A DNA stretch of 64,000 nt from Chondrosia reniformis. Lineage: Eukaryota; Porifera; Demospongiae; Chondrillida; Chondrillidae. Below are positions 12,301 through 24,253 of this stretch, piece by piece; position 1 is the stretch's first letter; the number at the start of each line of letters is the position of its first letter. A program made the position numbers and the translations under genes. The stretch covers positions 372,001-436,000 of the forward strand of contig OX359191.1 of NCBI GenBank assembly GCA_947172415.1. The letters run 5' to 3'. Below the pieces are notes generated by a model that had not been told where the DNA came from, searched no databases, and saw nothing but the letters and a program-made list of their open reading frames with translations.

Positions 12301-15300
12301 GAGGTTGATGTATTTCCAAAGCATGGTGCTCCTGTAAAGCCTGGTGTTAAGATGGGTCAGCCATTTTGTGGTAATTACTCCTTTAATGGCAGCCTGCACT
12401 CTTATGACCACTTGAGCAGCGTTGCCGGGAGACACACTCTAAAGATACAACCAGAAACGACTATAGTCGGCTCCCTCAGGTTCTCGGTGGATGAGTTGGG
12501 TCATCTAGTTAAACTGGAGCTGGATAGGGTGAGAGTATGCTAGTGAGACCAGTTGCCATGGCAACACAATGTTTAAACTACCTTGCCTATAGGATGCATG
12601 TGTCTGTTTATAGCTAAAATGTATATAATGATCATATACTTTATTTATATCTAATTAAAGGATTTTACCCAATGGGTAATGTACAATTGGGCCATCATAT
12701 ACTGGAGAGTAAAAGGTGAAGCGTCAGAGGCTGTGGAGTGTGCACGAAGAGCACTGCACTACTCGGAATGGTATGTCCCTATGGCAACACCTCTCACATA
12801 ATAGCATAATACAATGTATAGTGTACATGTTTTCACACTCCTTCATTGATGTGTAAAATGTAAGTACATATGTTTGGTAACCAACTAGATGCTCTGACCT
12901 TTAACTTCTGACCTTTAACCTCTGACCTCTAGGGGTAACAAGGATGTTGCTCTGTTGGGCCTTGCTAATGTTCAGCATCACTCGGGTCACAGCAGGGATG
13001 CAACCATTGTGCTGGAACATGCACTAGAGATCTCACCAGAGAGTGGAGTCATACATTATATGATAGCAAATGTGTACGCAGTGAGTTAAACCACAGTTCA
13101 CCATATACCCTGTTATACAAGTAATATCCAAAATTGTATCCTAGATAGTATCCAAATAGTATCCAAATAATATCCAAATGGTATCCAAAAAATATCCTAA
13201 TAATATCCAAATAGTGTCCTAAATAGTATCCAAACCAGTATTAAAGTTAGTAATGTCAAGTTATACATACATACGTCACTAATGTGTTCTACTTGGTGGA
13301 GATCTCAAATTCGCACTTTTGTCCTTTCCCTTCCAGTCCATAAAGGAGTTCAGGAAGGCTTCCGTCCATTATCAGAGGTGTCACGAGGTGCAACCCAGCT
13401 TTGCTGCTGCTATGTCGCAATACCGAGCTGCCATGTGTGAGCTGATGATCCAGAACCAGCTGATGGACCACTCCAAACAGCTGGACATGGCAAGGTTGAA
13501 GCTGGATGAGTTTTACAGGAAGCATGACGAAATGCAGAGACACCAGCTCTACGGACAAGTATTGAAGCACGACTCCCCTTTGAGTGAGTTATTAGCTTCT
13601 CCCATCACAGTGAAACCATTTTCAGATAAATTTCAACTCAATATATACGTAGCCACTCCATTGAGTTATAATCCATTTCAATATCAATATAGAACTTAAT
13701 AGTCATTTGATTGGTCAAGGTATATGTAATATTGAATAACTTTCTCCCATCACAATTTACGTAAATTTCAACTCAATACGTACGTACGTATATAGCCACT
13801 CCATTGAGTCCTATAGATGAATGGTAATAATAGGGTTCTACTCCATGAACTTGGAAAATACGTATATCAATACAATACATTCTCAATTTTAATTTCGTTT
13901 TAGAAAACCACATTTTGTATACATATAGTTTTCCATAGCTATTCATTGCCATTGTTGTATTTATACAGGTACCTGTGGCTTGTTATGTGTACTTAAAATA
14001 CCATAATTTTAATACTATAGTAGTACTATTATAATGATCATTGTATATACGTACATTGTGCAGGTCATAGTTCATTCACCAAGGAAACCAAGCTAGCCAC
14101 GCCCTCCTCCCAGCCCTCTCCCGAAGGTGATGACTCACCTGTGGAGATAACCCTGTATGACGACACTAAGAGCACTGAAGACTCACTTTTAGACAAATCA
14201 TTCAAGGAAGCGGAGAAGGAGGAGGTTGGTTGTGCATACATGAGTGTGAGCAAGGATATTGTGTAAATATACCTCAAACCTCATGCTGAAGAAAAATATG
14301 ATTTTGTAATTTTTTTAAATTACGTACGTAGGCCTTGAAGCACTGGATCAAGTGCTGTAATGTCCTTTACTATTTGTGTTCTGAATGAAACATGTTTAAT
14401 TCCTTAGCTAGAGACCTTTTTACTGTAGAAAAGATGTAGTTTGTATGAAAATGGTGTTTTAGATCACTTCTGTGTCTTGTATACTACGTACATGTGTCGC
14501 AGAAGCAGCTGTCTGGCCCAGTGGAGAAGAAGAGAAGGAGAAAGAGAAAACTCTGCGATCCTCATCTTAAGCTCTGACTAGATTTAGTCTTAGGACACTT
14601 TAGGACTTTCTTTAAAGTAGATGTAGCATGTAAGAAAAATGGTGTATTGATTATTCATGTGTCGTGTAGGCAAGGAGGCTGATAGGGGAGAATGAGTATG
14701 AAGCTGTTCTGGAGGATATTCTAGCTCTGATGGAAGACATGAGCAGTGGGAAGATTAACAAGACCACTCAAGTGAATGGCTACCTCCAGAAGAAGAAGGA
14801 GAGAGAGAAACTTGAGGCAGAACAACTGGAAAAGGAGAAGAGTCCTGCAGTCAAAGGAGAAAGGAAGACAGAGAAGAAGAAGGAGAGTGGAGAGAAGGTA
14901 GGAGATGGGAAAGATGAGAAAGTTGAGAAAGAGGGCAAAACGAAAAAGAGTGACAGCTCCACTCAGGAACTGAAGAGTAGTGAGACAAGAAAGACAGAAG
15001 AAAAGATAACAGTTGATCAGAAAGAAGATGACAAAAAGGAATTAGAAGATAAGAATAATGTAATAGACAAGGAGGAAAAATTAAGCGAGAAAGAAGAAGA
15101 AACAATAGACACAAAAGAAGAGGTTGCCACGGATACTACACAACCAAGTAGTGCGGTAGCAGAATCAGCGAGTGACAAGAGAGTATCTGAGGGTACCAGT
15201 GCATCTCTCCCTCACCACAGCTCCTCTCCAACCATCTCTGGCGGGTTTGCCTCCCAAGACAGCTGCACTTCAGAGGCCTGCACTGCTAGGAATGAGACTC

Positions 15301-18300
15301 GGTCATCCAACGGATCACAGCATCCTCCTCGAATCAAGATAATATCCAACAAGAACACCAAAAGGGGAGAGGAGAGGAGAAGAAACAATAGTGAAGAAAC
15401 AACATCACCCCCAGCCCCATCACCCTCCCAACTGGATGAAGGGTTGTTTCCTGTAATTAACAATGAGCCCATCCTGGCTGTCCATGACCCTACTTGGCCG
15501 GGAGTGTCTGAGTGTTTGGTGTTTGAGAGGGAACTAGTGTCGTGGAAGAAGACAACCAGTACAATGATAGACCCCGGGAAGAGAGAAGTCAAGTGAGTCT
15601 GACCTGATGGACACACAGTAATGCCCTTGCTAGAGTAGCTCTCTTCCTGACTAGCTGTCTCTATTACCCCATTATAGTTATTGCCACACATTTATAATTA
15701 TTACAACACATTTTATAACTATTGCAACACAGTCTTGTGTCAGTATACATATGTACATCAGAACATACATTAGAAAGTGAGGCTGTATATCTCTGCGTCT
15801 GTATATCTTTGGATACCAGCTCTGTGTATCCTTATATACTGCCAATGTATATCTTTGTATATCTTTGAATACCATCTCTGTGTGTCCTTGTATACTACCT
15901 CTGTATATCTTTGGATACCAGCTCTGTGTATCTTTGTATACTACCTCTGTATATCTTTGAATACCATATCTGTGTATCCTTGTATACTACCTCTGTATAT
16001 CCTTGTATACTCTAGTTATAATGAGCCCTTTAAGATGCTTGCTGAACGTACTCCAGCTGCCGATAGAATGAAGCCGTACTGTGAAGATATTGTGGACATG
16101 CCTTTCAGCAGCCTAGCTATGGACCACCTGGATGGGTTGCTATGGCGACACAATTTTACAGATCTTAATAAGGAACAGCTGGCTGAAAATGAAGACACTT
16201 TAATCGATGTAAGCATCCTGCTCTGTACCTTGTATATTCTAGTATACTCTAGTATACTACATATTCTGTGTGTGTAGATTGTGTACGATGCTGCAGACAG
16301 AGGTAAACACAGGTTTCCACTGGACACTGTAGCTGAAATTATATACAGAGCAATGCTAAAGGTATGCACATAGATACTGTAGGTATGTAGACTTCTTTAT
16401 TGAGTTTATGAGCATAGTCGTATGAAGTCTTTTTTAAATGTTACATCAGTTTATTGTATCAGCGGAATGATCTTCAGATTGAAACATTCTTGAAATTGTT
16501 TCTTACATATATACGTACCTAAATCTGCACAGAAAAGAACCTTTGTAATTTACATTACATCACCCACTGCCCCCACCCCCCCCTAGAGAGGTCCCATATG
16601 TATATACATTACATCACCCACTGCCCCCACCCCCCCATAGAGAGATCCCATATGTATGTACATTACATCACCCACTGCCCCCACCCCCCCTAGAGAGGTC
16701 CCATATGTATGTACATTACATCACCCACTGCCCCTGCCCCCATAGAGAGGTCCCATATGTATGTACATTACATCATCCACTGCCCCCCCCCCCCCCCCCA
16801 TAGAGAGGTCCCATATGTATGTACATTACATCACCCACTGCCCCCACCCCCCCATAGAGAGGTCCCAGCTGGCTGTTACTGAACATTGCTGGAGTGTACT
16901 GGAGGATTGTGGGAGATGCTTACAATGCTTTGGAGTGCTTCCGCAGAGCAGCACAAGTGGGTCCCCGAGTTCAAAGGGACATCCCCTACGTTGGCATGGC
17001 TAACGTGCTCACCAAACTGGGTCACCTTGACGATGCAGCCATTTTAACAAGAGCAGCACTGGACATCCATTTTGATGAGGTCTGTAGTACATGACCATCC
17101 AGATGTTTATATATTAATGTGAAAGACTGAATTCATCATAAAAGTGAAAGTTATGACTATAATACTCTACATAATATGAAACATTTTATTTCATCTGTTC
17201 TCAAACAGCCAGTTACTCACTACACAATGGCAATCATTTTGATTGGTCTCCACGAGAGAGACCTCGCGTCCCTCCATTTAAAGTTTGCTGTGGTGTTGGA
17301 TCCCAACCTCTCCATAGCCAGAGAGTTGCTCAAGGCCCTACTGTGCATCGGAATACTGAACAAGGAAGCTGAGGAGTTGGAGAAGGAGATAAAGAGACTT
17401 CAAGAACAAGCCATCTTGTTAGATGGAAAACTGGAGAATGAGTTACAATCTTTAAATAAAGAGGTGAGTGTTTGGATATAGTAATGTTTCTCTACTAAAT
17501 GTGCATGTTCAATTAATTGCAGTATTTTTGATAAAGTGTAATGCGATTGACATTCACAACCGTAACTTATTAATAAGATGGTTTTAGATTTTAAAGTCAC
17601 TTATTTTTTAAATCTTTTTGTTGTTCTTTTGAAAATTTTATTACCTGCTGAGTACATGTTTACCAATATTGATGTCCTATCAGCACTATTGACTGGGAGA
17701 CTATTTGTTGTTTGTTTGTTAGAAAATCAAATATGCTCACATTTTGAGAACTGTTGAAGGTCGAAAGACCCGACTCACTCCAAAGGACCAGGCAGATGGC
17801 ACTTCACAAGTTATTGGAGAAGAAAAGACTCCATCATCACTTGTAGGTCTGTTAGAAGTGATGAAGAAGGACTTTGTGCTGGGTGTACAGAGATACTATC
17901 GCCTGAAGCATTATGAGGCACCCTACAAGAGGATCAGGAAGGAGGCGTTTGACAGCATCGATCCGCTTGCTCGAGATGGAGGTATGACAGGGGCAGAGAT
18001 CCGGCTGATAGAATGGACCATGGGGGAGTCCCTTGCTCGGAGGGAACATGGGCCAATAGACATGCACTATTGGCTGTCCAACTGGCCAAAGGTGGAGGAA
18101 TGTATCGACCTCTTTCCGATGGACCCCATGCCACTGGTCAGTACAGCTCTACTGCCTAACAAGAAAGGAGTTCAGTGAGTTGACTGCTTCCACTGTGAGA
18201 GTGGAGACTGTATATAGTTGTGATGTTTGTAGTGTTATGTAACTATGGTAACCCATTTCAGCCATTAATTGTACTTACATATACGTATTTGCAGGGCTGC

Positions 18301-20825
18301 ATAGAGCTGCCCCCCTCCCTTAGGATTGATTTTGCCCCTCCCCCCAGACTTTTGGGAACTCCCAACTCCCTAAACTGCTTCAACAACCTCATACCATTGC
18401 CCCCCTAAATTTAGAAACTTTTCATTTTGCCCCCTCTGGCCCCAAGTTTTGCATGCAGCCCAGATTTGTATTACAACGAATTCATCTTTTTAGTCTTTTT
18501 GAGCATCTATAGATGCTATTGGTTTATATACGTATTTTGACCCTGGGGATCTTCTTCAACGATACACTTTATATGTGAAATTGTATTTTTACATTATATT
18601 AAGTACGTTTGTGCATCTTGCAATCCTTTTATCTCCTGTGTTATGTCTGCTCAGTTTCACTGAGAGTGCTCCATATCAGATACTGACTATGAAGACGGTG
18701 GATATTACACTTCAGCCTTTCTGTAAGGAGGTGAAGGAGGCAGAGTTTACACTAAAAGATTTAATAGTGAGTATGTAGCATTCATCTAGTAAACTGATAC
18801 AACACTGGTACATCAATACACATGTACATGTATATACGTACATACGTATATACGTATATGTGTATACAGTACTTTTTGGGTCAAACTTTCCTCACTAGAT
18901 GACATCACCATGCAGCTATGCAATGTCCGATCTGGACAACTGACCCAAAAAGTACTGTATAGCATATACTGAGACACCACTTGTCCTATAACACATTATA
19001 GTTGTATATGTCACATATGTATATGCACACATACTTAGTAATATTCTGTTACTCCAGTGCTGGTCTAGTGTGTACGTATGTATATGTTCTCATTTGTAGG
19101 GTGTGAAGAAGGTATTTCCAGAATACAAACCAGAGCCTGCATTGATAGAGGTTACTATTTATATGCATTCCTATGTGTAGTTTGAATAATGACAACGTAC
19201 TATGTTTTAATGTTAGTCTTTTATATTATGTTGAAATATGAATATGTAAAACATCTACATATACCATAACAAGTTCATATAACACAATGTATAGTCAAAC
19301 TAATACATTTTTGCATAGTGTGAATGTATTTATGTAAATGTATCAATATCCATTGGTTTTGTTACTGTTCCCCGTCAGCCATTTTTGGAGTCATTCTTAC
19401 CGATGAAGCCAACCTTGGAAGAGGCAGGGGCTAAACTGAAGCTTGGATTGGATCATGTGAGCTGATGTTTGTAGTCTTGTAATTATCAAGTATACTATCT
19501 TGTATATTCTTGTATTTTGTCTCTAATGTATGGTATAGTATATCCTTGCATTGTATACTCTTGTATTCTCAGAATGCAACATCCTGGGTACTAAATGCAC
19601 TTGCAGCCACTTACTGGAGAATAGTAGGAGATGGAGAAATGGCTCTAAAGTGTACTATTAGGGCCTTGAGCCATACTCCTGTTAAACATAAGGTGAGAGC
19701 ATAAGAGTAAAACCCTGTCCACATTAAATATAAATTGAACACATTTTGGTGAAAATAAACAGTGAACCGAATAGATTTAAAAATGTACCTGTTAAAAGGT
19801 TTTAGATTTATCAGCTGGTACTTAGTGTATTTATACAAATGGAGCCATTAATAAGTTCCAGAGTACTTGTGGTTTGGTTATCAGTATGAATATCATCATT
19901 TGAACATACATAATCATGAGTAGGGAGTGTCTGTTTGTACTGTATGTAGGATGTAGCCAATCAGGCTCTGGCAAGTATTTTTGTTAGAAGTGGATTGTAC
20001 AATAATGCAACCTCTCTTTTAAGAGAATCATTGAAAGTGAGATTCACATAAATTGTACATGTACATTCTGTTATTAATGTTATAATGTTCATTGTTTTAG
20101 ATTTCACCCAAAAAGTATGAACTTCACTACACAATGGCAATCACCATGTACTTGAAGGTGTGTTGCTATATCATCATGAATGTTTTCTAAAGTACTAATA
20201 TATAATAGCTGGACCTCAAACTATATGTACATACTAACTACATATAGCCTAGAATGACAGAATACTGTATCTTCTCTCTAAATCTTCATCTCTCTGTAAT
20301 TGTAACTTTCTTAGTTACTTTTCTATCTCTAAAAACTATCCTTCACCTTCCCTAGCTATACTTTTTCTTACATGACTCTTCCTCTTTAACCTCTCCCTCT
20401 CTCCCTCCATCTTACATCTTACATGACTCTTCCTTTTTAACCTCTCTCTCCCTCCCTCCCTCCATCTTACATCTTACATGACTCTTCCTTTTTAACCTCT
20501 CACTCTCCCTCCCTCCATCATTACATGACTCTTCCTTTTTAACCTCTCTCTCTCTCCCTCCCTCCCTCCATCTTACATCTTACATGACTCTTCCTTTTTA
20601 ACCTCTCTCTCTCTCCCTCCATCTTACATCTTACATGACTCTTCCTTTTTAACCTCTCTCTCTCCCTCTCTCCCTCAGGACATGTTACCAGAGTGTAGTG
20701 CCTACTTAGAGAACACTCTTCAGTTGAGATTTGACTTCACTCCTGCTCTTGTTGGACTTAGAACTGTAAAGTGTATGATAGTATTGAGGAAGGAAGATAT
20801 TGATATACAATTTAGAAATAAATGA
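9306..20825 (+). CDS. TTC17: Tetratricopeptide repeat protein 17 (TTC17)-like, 21 exons, complete
   Basis: About 1346 residues. Exons: 9306-9416, 10246-10338, 11460-11620, 12300-12528, 12661-12770, 12933-13080, 13337-13583, 14064-14224, 14670-15592, 16016-16208, 16278-16361, 16858-17079, 17209-17463, 17723-18174, 18655-18766, 19100-19150, 19379-19456, 19573-19692, 19950-20036, 20101-20157, 20679-20825. All phases agree. The start (or the second Met at 9324) opens a signal peptide (MVILLICLTLLSPLTSA) followed by HWLLTPEGKIQLQ, close to the TTC17 start. TTC17 hallmarks are PFCGNYSFNGSLHSYDHL, two blocks of the type SWVLNALAATYWRIVGDGE and WVMYNWAIIYWRVKGE with TPRs after them, and a C-terminus like GLRTVKCMIVLRK. 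Exon 9 adds a highly charged Lys/Glu-rich stretch. TTC17 is reported to act in actin organisation and ciliogenesis. AATAAA overlaps the stop codon. Confidence 0.92.
11206..11300 (+). repeat. Dispersed repeat family A copy
   Basis: The segment from TCTTCATCCAAAGCTCTCTT through CCCCTATAGGCC to GGTATCTTAGATTTTTCAT matches the copy at 32481-32692 almost base for base. It lies in TTC17 intron 2. Confidence 0.8.
13130..13235. repeat. Short tandem repeat, unit about ATATCCAAAT/AGTATCCAAAT
   Basis: About nine imperfect units of 11-13 bp around the core TATCC(A/T)AA, inside TTC17 intron 6. Unlike the other arrays in this gene it does not touch an exon; the next exon starts about 100 bp later. Confidence 0.75.
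14502..14665 (+). repeat. Diverged dispersed repeat family A copy in TTC17 intron 8
   Basis: CAGCTGTCTGGCCCAGTGGA followed by an AGAAG-rich stretch, ATCCTCATCTTAAGCTCTGA and GTAAGAAAAATGGTGT parallels the other copies (for example 59203-59410) in the same order with substitutions. It resembles coding sequence because of the purine-rich stretch, but the reading phases of exons 8 and 9 join without it. Confidence 0.6.
15776..16015. repeat. Minisatellite abutting a TTC17 splice acceptor (intron 9)
   Basis: Imperfect units of about 35-45 bp built from CTCTGTATATCTTTGAATAC and TGTGTATCCTTGTATACTAC run up to the acceptor TATACTCTAG of exon 16016-16208. The last unit forms the pyrimidine tract and AG of the 3' splice site. 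Earlier units carry ACTAC at the matching place, so they are not perfect acceptor copies. Confidence 0.8.
16545..16868. repeat. 53-58-bp minisatellite with six copies of a 3' splice site (TTC17 intron 11)
   Basis: Units consist of ACATTACATCACCCACTGCC, a C-rich tract, then (A/C)TAG and AGAGGTCCCA. The last unit is the real acceptor of exon 16858-17079: C-tract, ATAG, then the exon start AGA GGT CCC AGC TGG. This gives the phase required by exon 11. Six tandem copies thus contain pyrimidine tract, AG and about 10 exon bases. Confidence 0.88.
18865..18959. mobile_element. 95-bp MITE with perfect 19-bp terminal inverted repeats
   Basis: The left end TACAGTACTTTTTGGGTCA and right end TGACCCAAAAAGTACTGTA are exact reverse complements. 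TA bases at both ends could be a TA target duplication, as in Tc1/mariner-like elements. There is no coding capacity. It lies in TTC17 intron 15. Confidence 0.85.
20375..20678. repeat. Pyrimidine-rich minisatellite running into the last TTC17 acceptor
   Basis: About six units of CTTACATGACTCTTCC, TTTTTAACCTCTCTC and CTCCCTCCCTCCATC, roughly 50-65 bp each. The final unit ends in CTCTCTCCCTCAG, the acceptor of exon 20679-20825. The polypyrimidine tract has therefore been multiplied in place. Confidence 0.85.
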
Positions 20826-21299
20826 AATCTTGTTCATGTTCACTGAGTATAGCTATGCATGTAATGTTGTCAGAATGGTGACCAGTACCAATGGATGAAT
20901 AGCCCAACACTTACCCACATGTCATGACTGGTTCTCATTAGGAATAAGGGACTTCCCAATAAAAAGTCCCTTTTGTACAAGGAAGGTTATATAGATCATA
21001 TTCTAAAAGTTTGATAGTCAAACAGCAGTATACATAAGCACACATAAGATATTCCTTTGCTGGCAGGTGTTGTACAGTGTTTGGGTCTTCTGCTTCCAAC
21101 AGAGAATAATAATTCCATGAATGGACTATTGCACCACACATGATCAAGTGAAGATTAGTATAATAATACTTCATTAATAAATCATTGCCAATTGCAAGGA
21201 TAGAGGATATGAATTAAGGTTTTATAGTTTTGCCACCTACATATATACATGGAAAATCTAATGCACCATTTTCCTACAACTAAACCTGGAGAGAGACCC
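20826..21299. repeat. Intergenic stretch with a hairpin repeat (AAGGGACTT...AAGTCCCTT)
   Basis: At 20945-20970 AAGGGACTTCCCAATAAAAA leads into GTCCCTT, a short hairpin. The same hairpin with flanking similarity occurs at about 24850-24880, so this is a dispersed element. At 21258-21300 there is a weak reverse copy of dispersed family A. I see no gene. Confidence 0.5.
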
Positions 21300-21957
21300 A
21301 TATACTCCTATTAAACAGAAGGTGAGAGCATGAGAGTAAAACCTTGTCCACATTAAATATAAAATTGAACACATTTTGGTGAAAATAAACAGTGAACCGA
21401 TTAGATTTAAAGATGCACCTGCTGAGAAGCTTTTAGATTCATCAGCTGGTACTTAATATGGTCCAGAGTACTTGTGGTTTGGTTATCAATATGAATATTC
21501 ATCATTTGAACATACATAATCATGAGTAGGGAGTGTCTGTTTGTACTGTATGTAGGATGTAGCCAATCAGGCTCTGACAAGTATTTTTGTTAGAAGTGGA
21601 TTGTACAATAATGCAACCTCTCTCTATAAGAGAATCGTTGAAAGTGAGATTCACATAAATTATGCATGTACATCCTGTGATCAATATTATAATGTTCATT
21701 GTTTTAGATTTCACCCAAAAGGTACGAGCAATGGCAATCACCATGTACTTGAAGGTGTGTTGCTATATCATTGCAGAATACTGTATCTTCAATGGTTATC
21801 ATTGCAAAGTGTCAAAGACAAGTGTTTTGAGGTGTTGATGCACTGGAAGAGAACTAGAGCTGCTGGTGAGAACACTTGGAGAGTACTTCTTGGTGCCCTA
21901 AGGAATAAAGACACATGTAGACTAGTTGTATACTTGCACGCAAATAGTATATGAGCA
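21300..21957 (+). pseudogene. Chimeric duplicate: TTC17 exons 18-20 fragment fused to a Death-domain fragment
   Basis: 21300-21755 is a diverged copy of TTC17 19670-20160. It includes the end of exon 18 with its donor, all of exon 19 and a shortened exon 20, together with the introns between them. At about 21790 the sequence switches to a Death-domain segment (SLQSVKDKCFEVLMHWKRTR and AGENTWRVLLGAL) nearly identical to 62230-62380. An open frame of 117 codons at 21601-21954 crosses the junction. The TTC17 part is not in its original frame there, so most of that protein is new. A functional product is doubtful. Confidence 0.75.
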
Positions 21958-22318
21958 TGTGTAACATTCTCTCCTTAATACTATGTTTATATTACGTGTA
22001 TACGTGTATACCCATGCCAGTCATCGTGATGACCTTATATAGGATTTTTGTGATGCAATGCAATAATAAGGATTACCTCGGTTTACCATGGCCATCAGTA
22101 GACTCTTTTTTGTAAGTTTAAGTGTATAAGTATGTCAGTCTTACGAAAGATCAATGGCTTCGTAACAAAATAATGAAAATATGTAACAATTTTAACAGAG
22201 ACTCTTTACTGTAGGGTACGTCCAAAGTAGAAGAAAAGACAGAATTATTCGCCGCTAGATTTTCTTCGAATATTCTTACCGAGACTTCCGTGAATATTGC
22301 CACAGAATCATACTATCG

Positions 22319-23332
22319 TCAAAAGGTGGCAAATGATATCTTCATAAAATCTACAGGAATTTTTTCGAAGTCATATCTTAGATTTTTAACCATTTGTAGA
22401 TTTTTGGATGATTCATGATCACATTCCTGGGTAGTATATTCATTGTGATCATCAATTGGTATATTAACCTCTAATTTTAATATGCTATGATCTGATGGAT
22501 GACTTATATAATTGTACTGTTGTATTAATTCTACCATTGTAATTACTTCAAAATTTGTAATTCTAGGAAAACTGCTTTCATTACCTATGAAATAGTCAAC
22601 TACAGAGTATCCTTTATTTGAAATACAAGTATTATAGTTATTTCTGTTATTCATCAGTCTACCATTGACAATACCTAAATTATTTGACCTTAAAAATTCT
22701 ATGAGGGATGTTCCCCACATGTTTTTCTGTGTGTCTATATTCCTTCTTGACGAATACTTGGTAAGACCATCCTCTAAATTCTCAGTCCTCGCATTAAAAT
22801 CCCCCGCAAGTATAATCGGTACTTCGGAGCCCACTTTACCCAAAATGCTTCCAATTTTGTCCATTATATCATCTATATTCACGCTATGAGATGATCTCTC
22901 AGGAGATACGTAACAACCACTAATTATTAAATTTGAAAAAGAATTTGACTTAGATTGTCTATCTTTTAGGAAGATCATTATAGCATCTTCATGCTTAACA
23001 TCCAGGATATTTGTTTTGAATTTTGTCAATAAGTTTTTAGAAACCAAGATCCCCACTCCCCCAGAGTTACGTTTAGCTCTATTAGATGTCTTTACTCTAT
23101 TTTTTCCAATCCAAGTATATCCCTCTATTGAGATAATCTCTTGATTTAATAACCACGTTTCGCATATTATTGCTATATCTGGTTGCATATTTTTTATTAT
23201 CTTAGCCTTTAAATCCTTATTTCTACCCCATCCAGCCACGTTCCATTGAATCATTTTTATCCTCAGTTGACACTCATTTCTAACCATACTCAAATTACTA
23301 AAATTACTAAAATTACTCCCAGCTTGGCCCAA
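22319..23332 (-). pseudogene. LINE ORF2 amino-terminal AP endonuclease domain
   Basis: An open frame of 337 codons carries the endonuclease/exonuclease/phosphatase fold: IQWNVAGWGRN at the start, ICETWL, ILAGDFNAR, VVDYFIG and the final SDHSIL. These are the recognised catalytic motifs of LINE endonucleases. The frame ends about where the reverse transcriptase should begin, so this is a fragment. Confidence 0.85.
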
Positions 23333-23399
23333 CCCCTAATCAGTAGAGGTTGGAACCCTTTTTGACCTAAATTCTCCTGTGACTAATTGCATTTTATCC

Positions 23400-24253
23400 A
23401 TTTTCCATACAATTTTGGCGAATTTGCCTTCCCCCCCCTAACTTTCTTTAGTTCTTTAAGTAGTTCTTTTTTCTCAAGCCTCTCTTCCTTTGTAAGGTCT
23501 TCTATCACAAAATTGACCCCCCTTTAAGTGTTTTCCCTTGTCTCAGAATGCCCAATTTATCCCTTAACGATTTTAGTCTAACACACAATAATCTATCCTT
23601 GCCCTCTGTCTTTCTATCTATTCTTTTAGCTTCTTCAATTTCAATGTCATTACAATTCATCTTGTTGTTTATTAAATTCTGAATATATGATACTTCGTTA
23701 CCGTTATCCTCAGGTACATTGCCATTAAGTTTTTTTCCCTTCTTTCCTGCATGCGTTCGATTTTCTTAATTGACTCATTAACCACTTGGTTTGCTAGACC
23801 CCTTTTTAATGTAGCTGAATACGTAGGCCTTGTCACTGGAATATTTTTGCTAGACCCTACTTCGTCAGTTTCATTCAATATGCATTCCGGTTGTAAGTCA
23901 GATACCTCGTTTAATTGCTCCCTCAACTCACGGTTTTCTTCCCTTAGGTGAGTCATGCTCTCTTTCAAAACCCTTACCTCTCTCTGTAACTCCCCTATTT
24001 TACCAAACAGGCATTGTGGACAGAAGAAAGGACAGTCCTCCTCCATCGATTCGATGACAGCTGCTGACATGCCCACGCACCTATAATGAATCCAACGTCT
24101 GCAAGATTCGCAATTAACTGCGTTCTCCTCTGCCTCTTCTCCACAAACACATTTTACTTTTGGGGACTCCCTTGCATTGTTCTGTTCGGGTCTACGTTCA
24201 CCAACTTTGTTGGTTTTCACTTTCGCTTTCGATCGTTTCTGCTGATCCGCCAT
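23400..24253 (-). pseudogene. LINE ORF1 with PHD finger and coiled coil, frameshifted
   Basis: The intact part (24253-23672) has a Cys/His zinc finger of PHD type (CVCGEEAEENAVNCESCRRW, then HYRCVG and FFCPQC) and then a Leu/Glu coiled coil. After about 23740 the frame is lost. In another frame the protein resumes with RKTEGKDRLLCVRLKSL and GKTLKGG, resembling the nucleic-acid-binding part of LINE ORF1 proteins. PHD-finger ORF1 proteins are known in several LINE clades of invertebrates. Confidence 0.7.

Noticed and set aside
14780..15691. Long minus-strand reading frames opposite TTC17 exon 9
   Set aside because: They mirror a low-complexity Lys/Glu-rich exon on the plus strand, which has good splice sites and phase. 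The minus frames lack exon signals.
16869..16893. TTC17 exon 12 acceptor at CCCAG/CTGG (16868)
   Set aside because: It would put the exon out of phase with exon 11. The TAG at 16857 gives the correct phase and a C-rich pyrimidine tract.
22665..22889. Plus-strand open frame inside the LINE
   Set aside because: It is the antisense shadow of the endonuclease domain.
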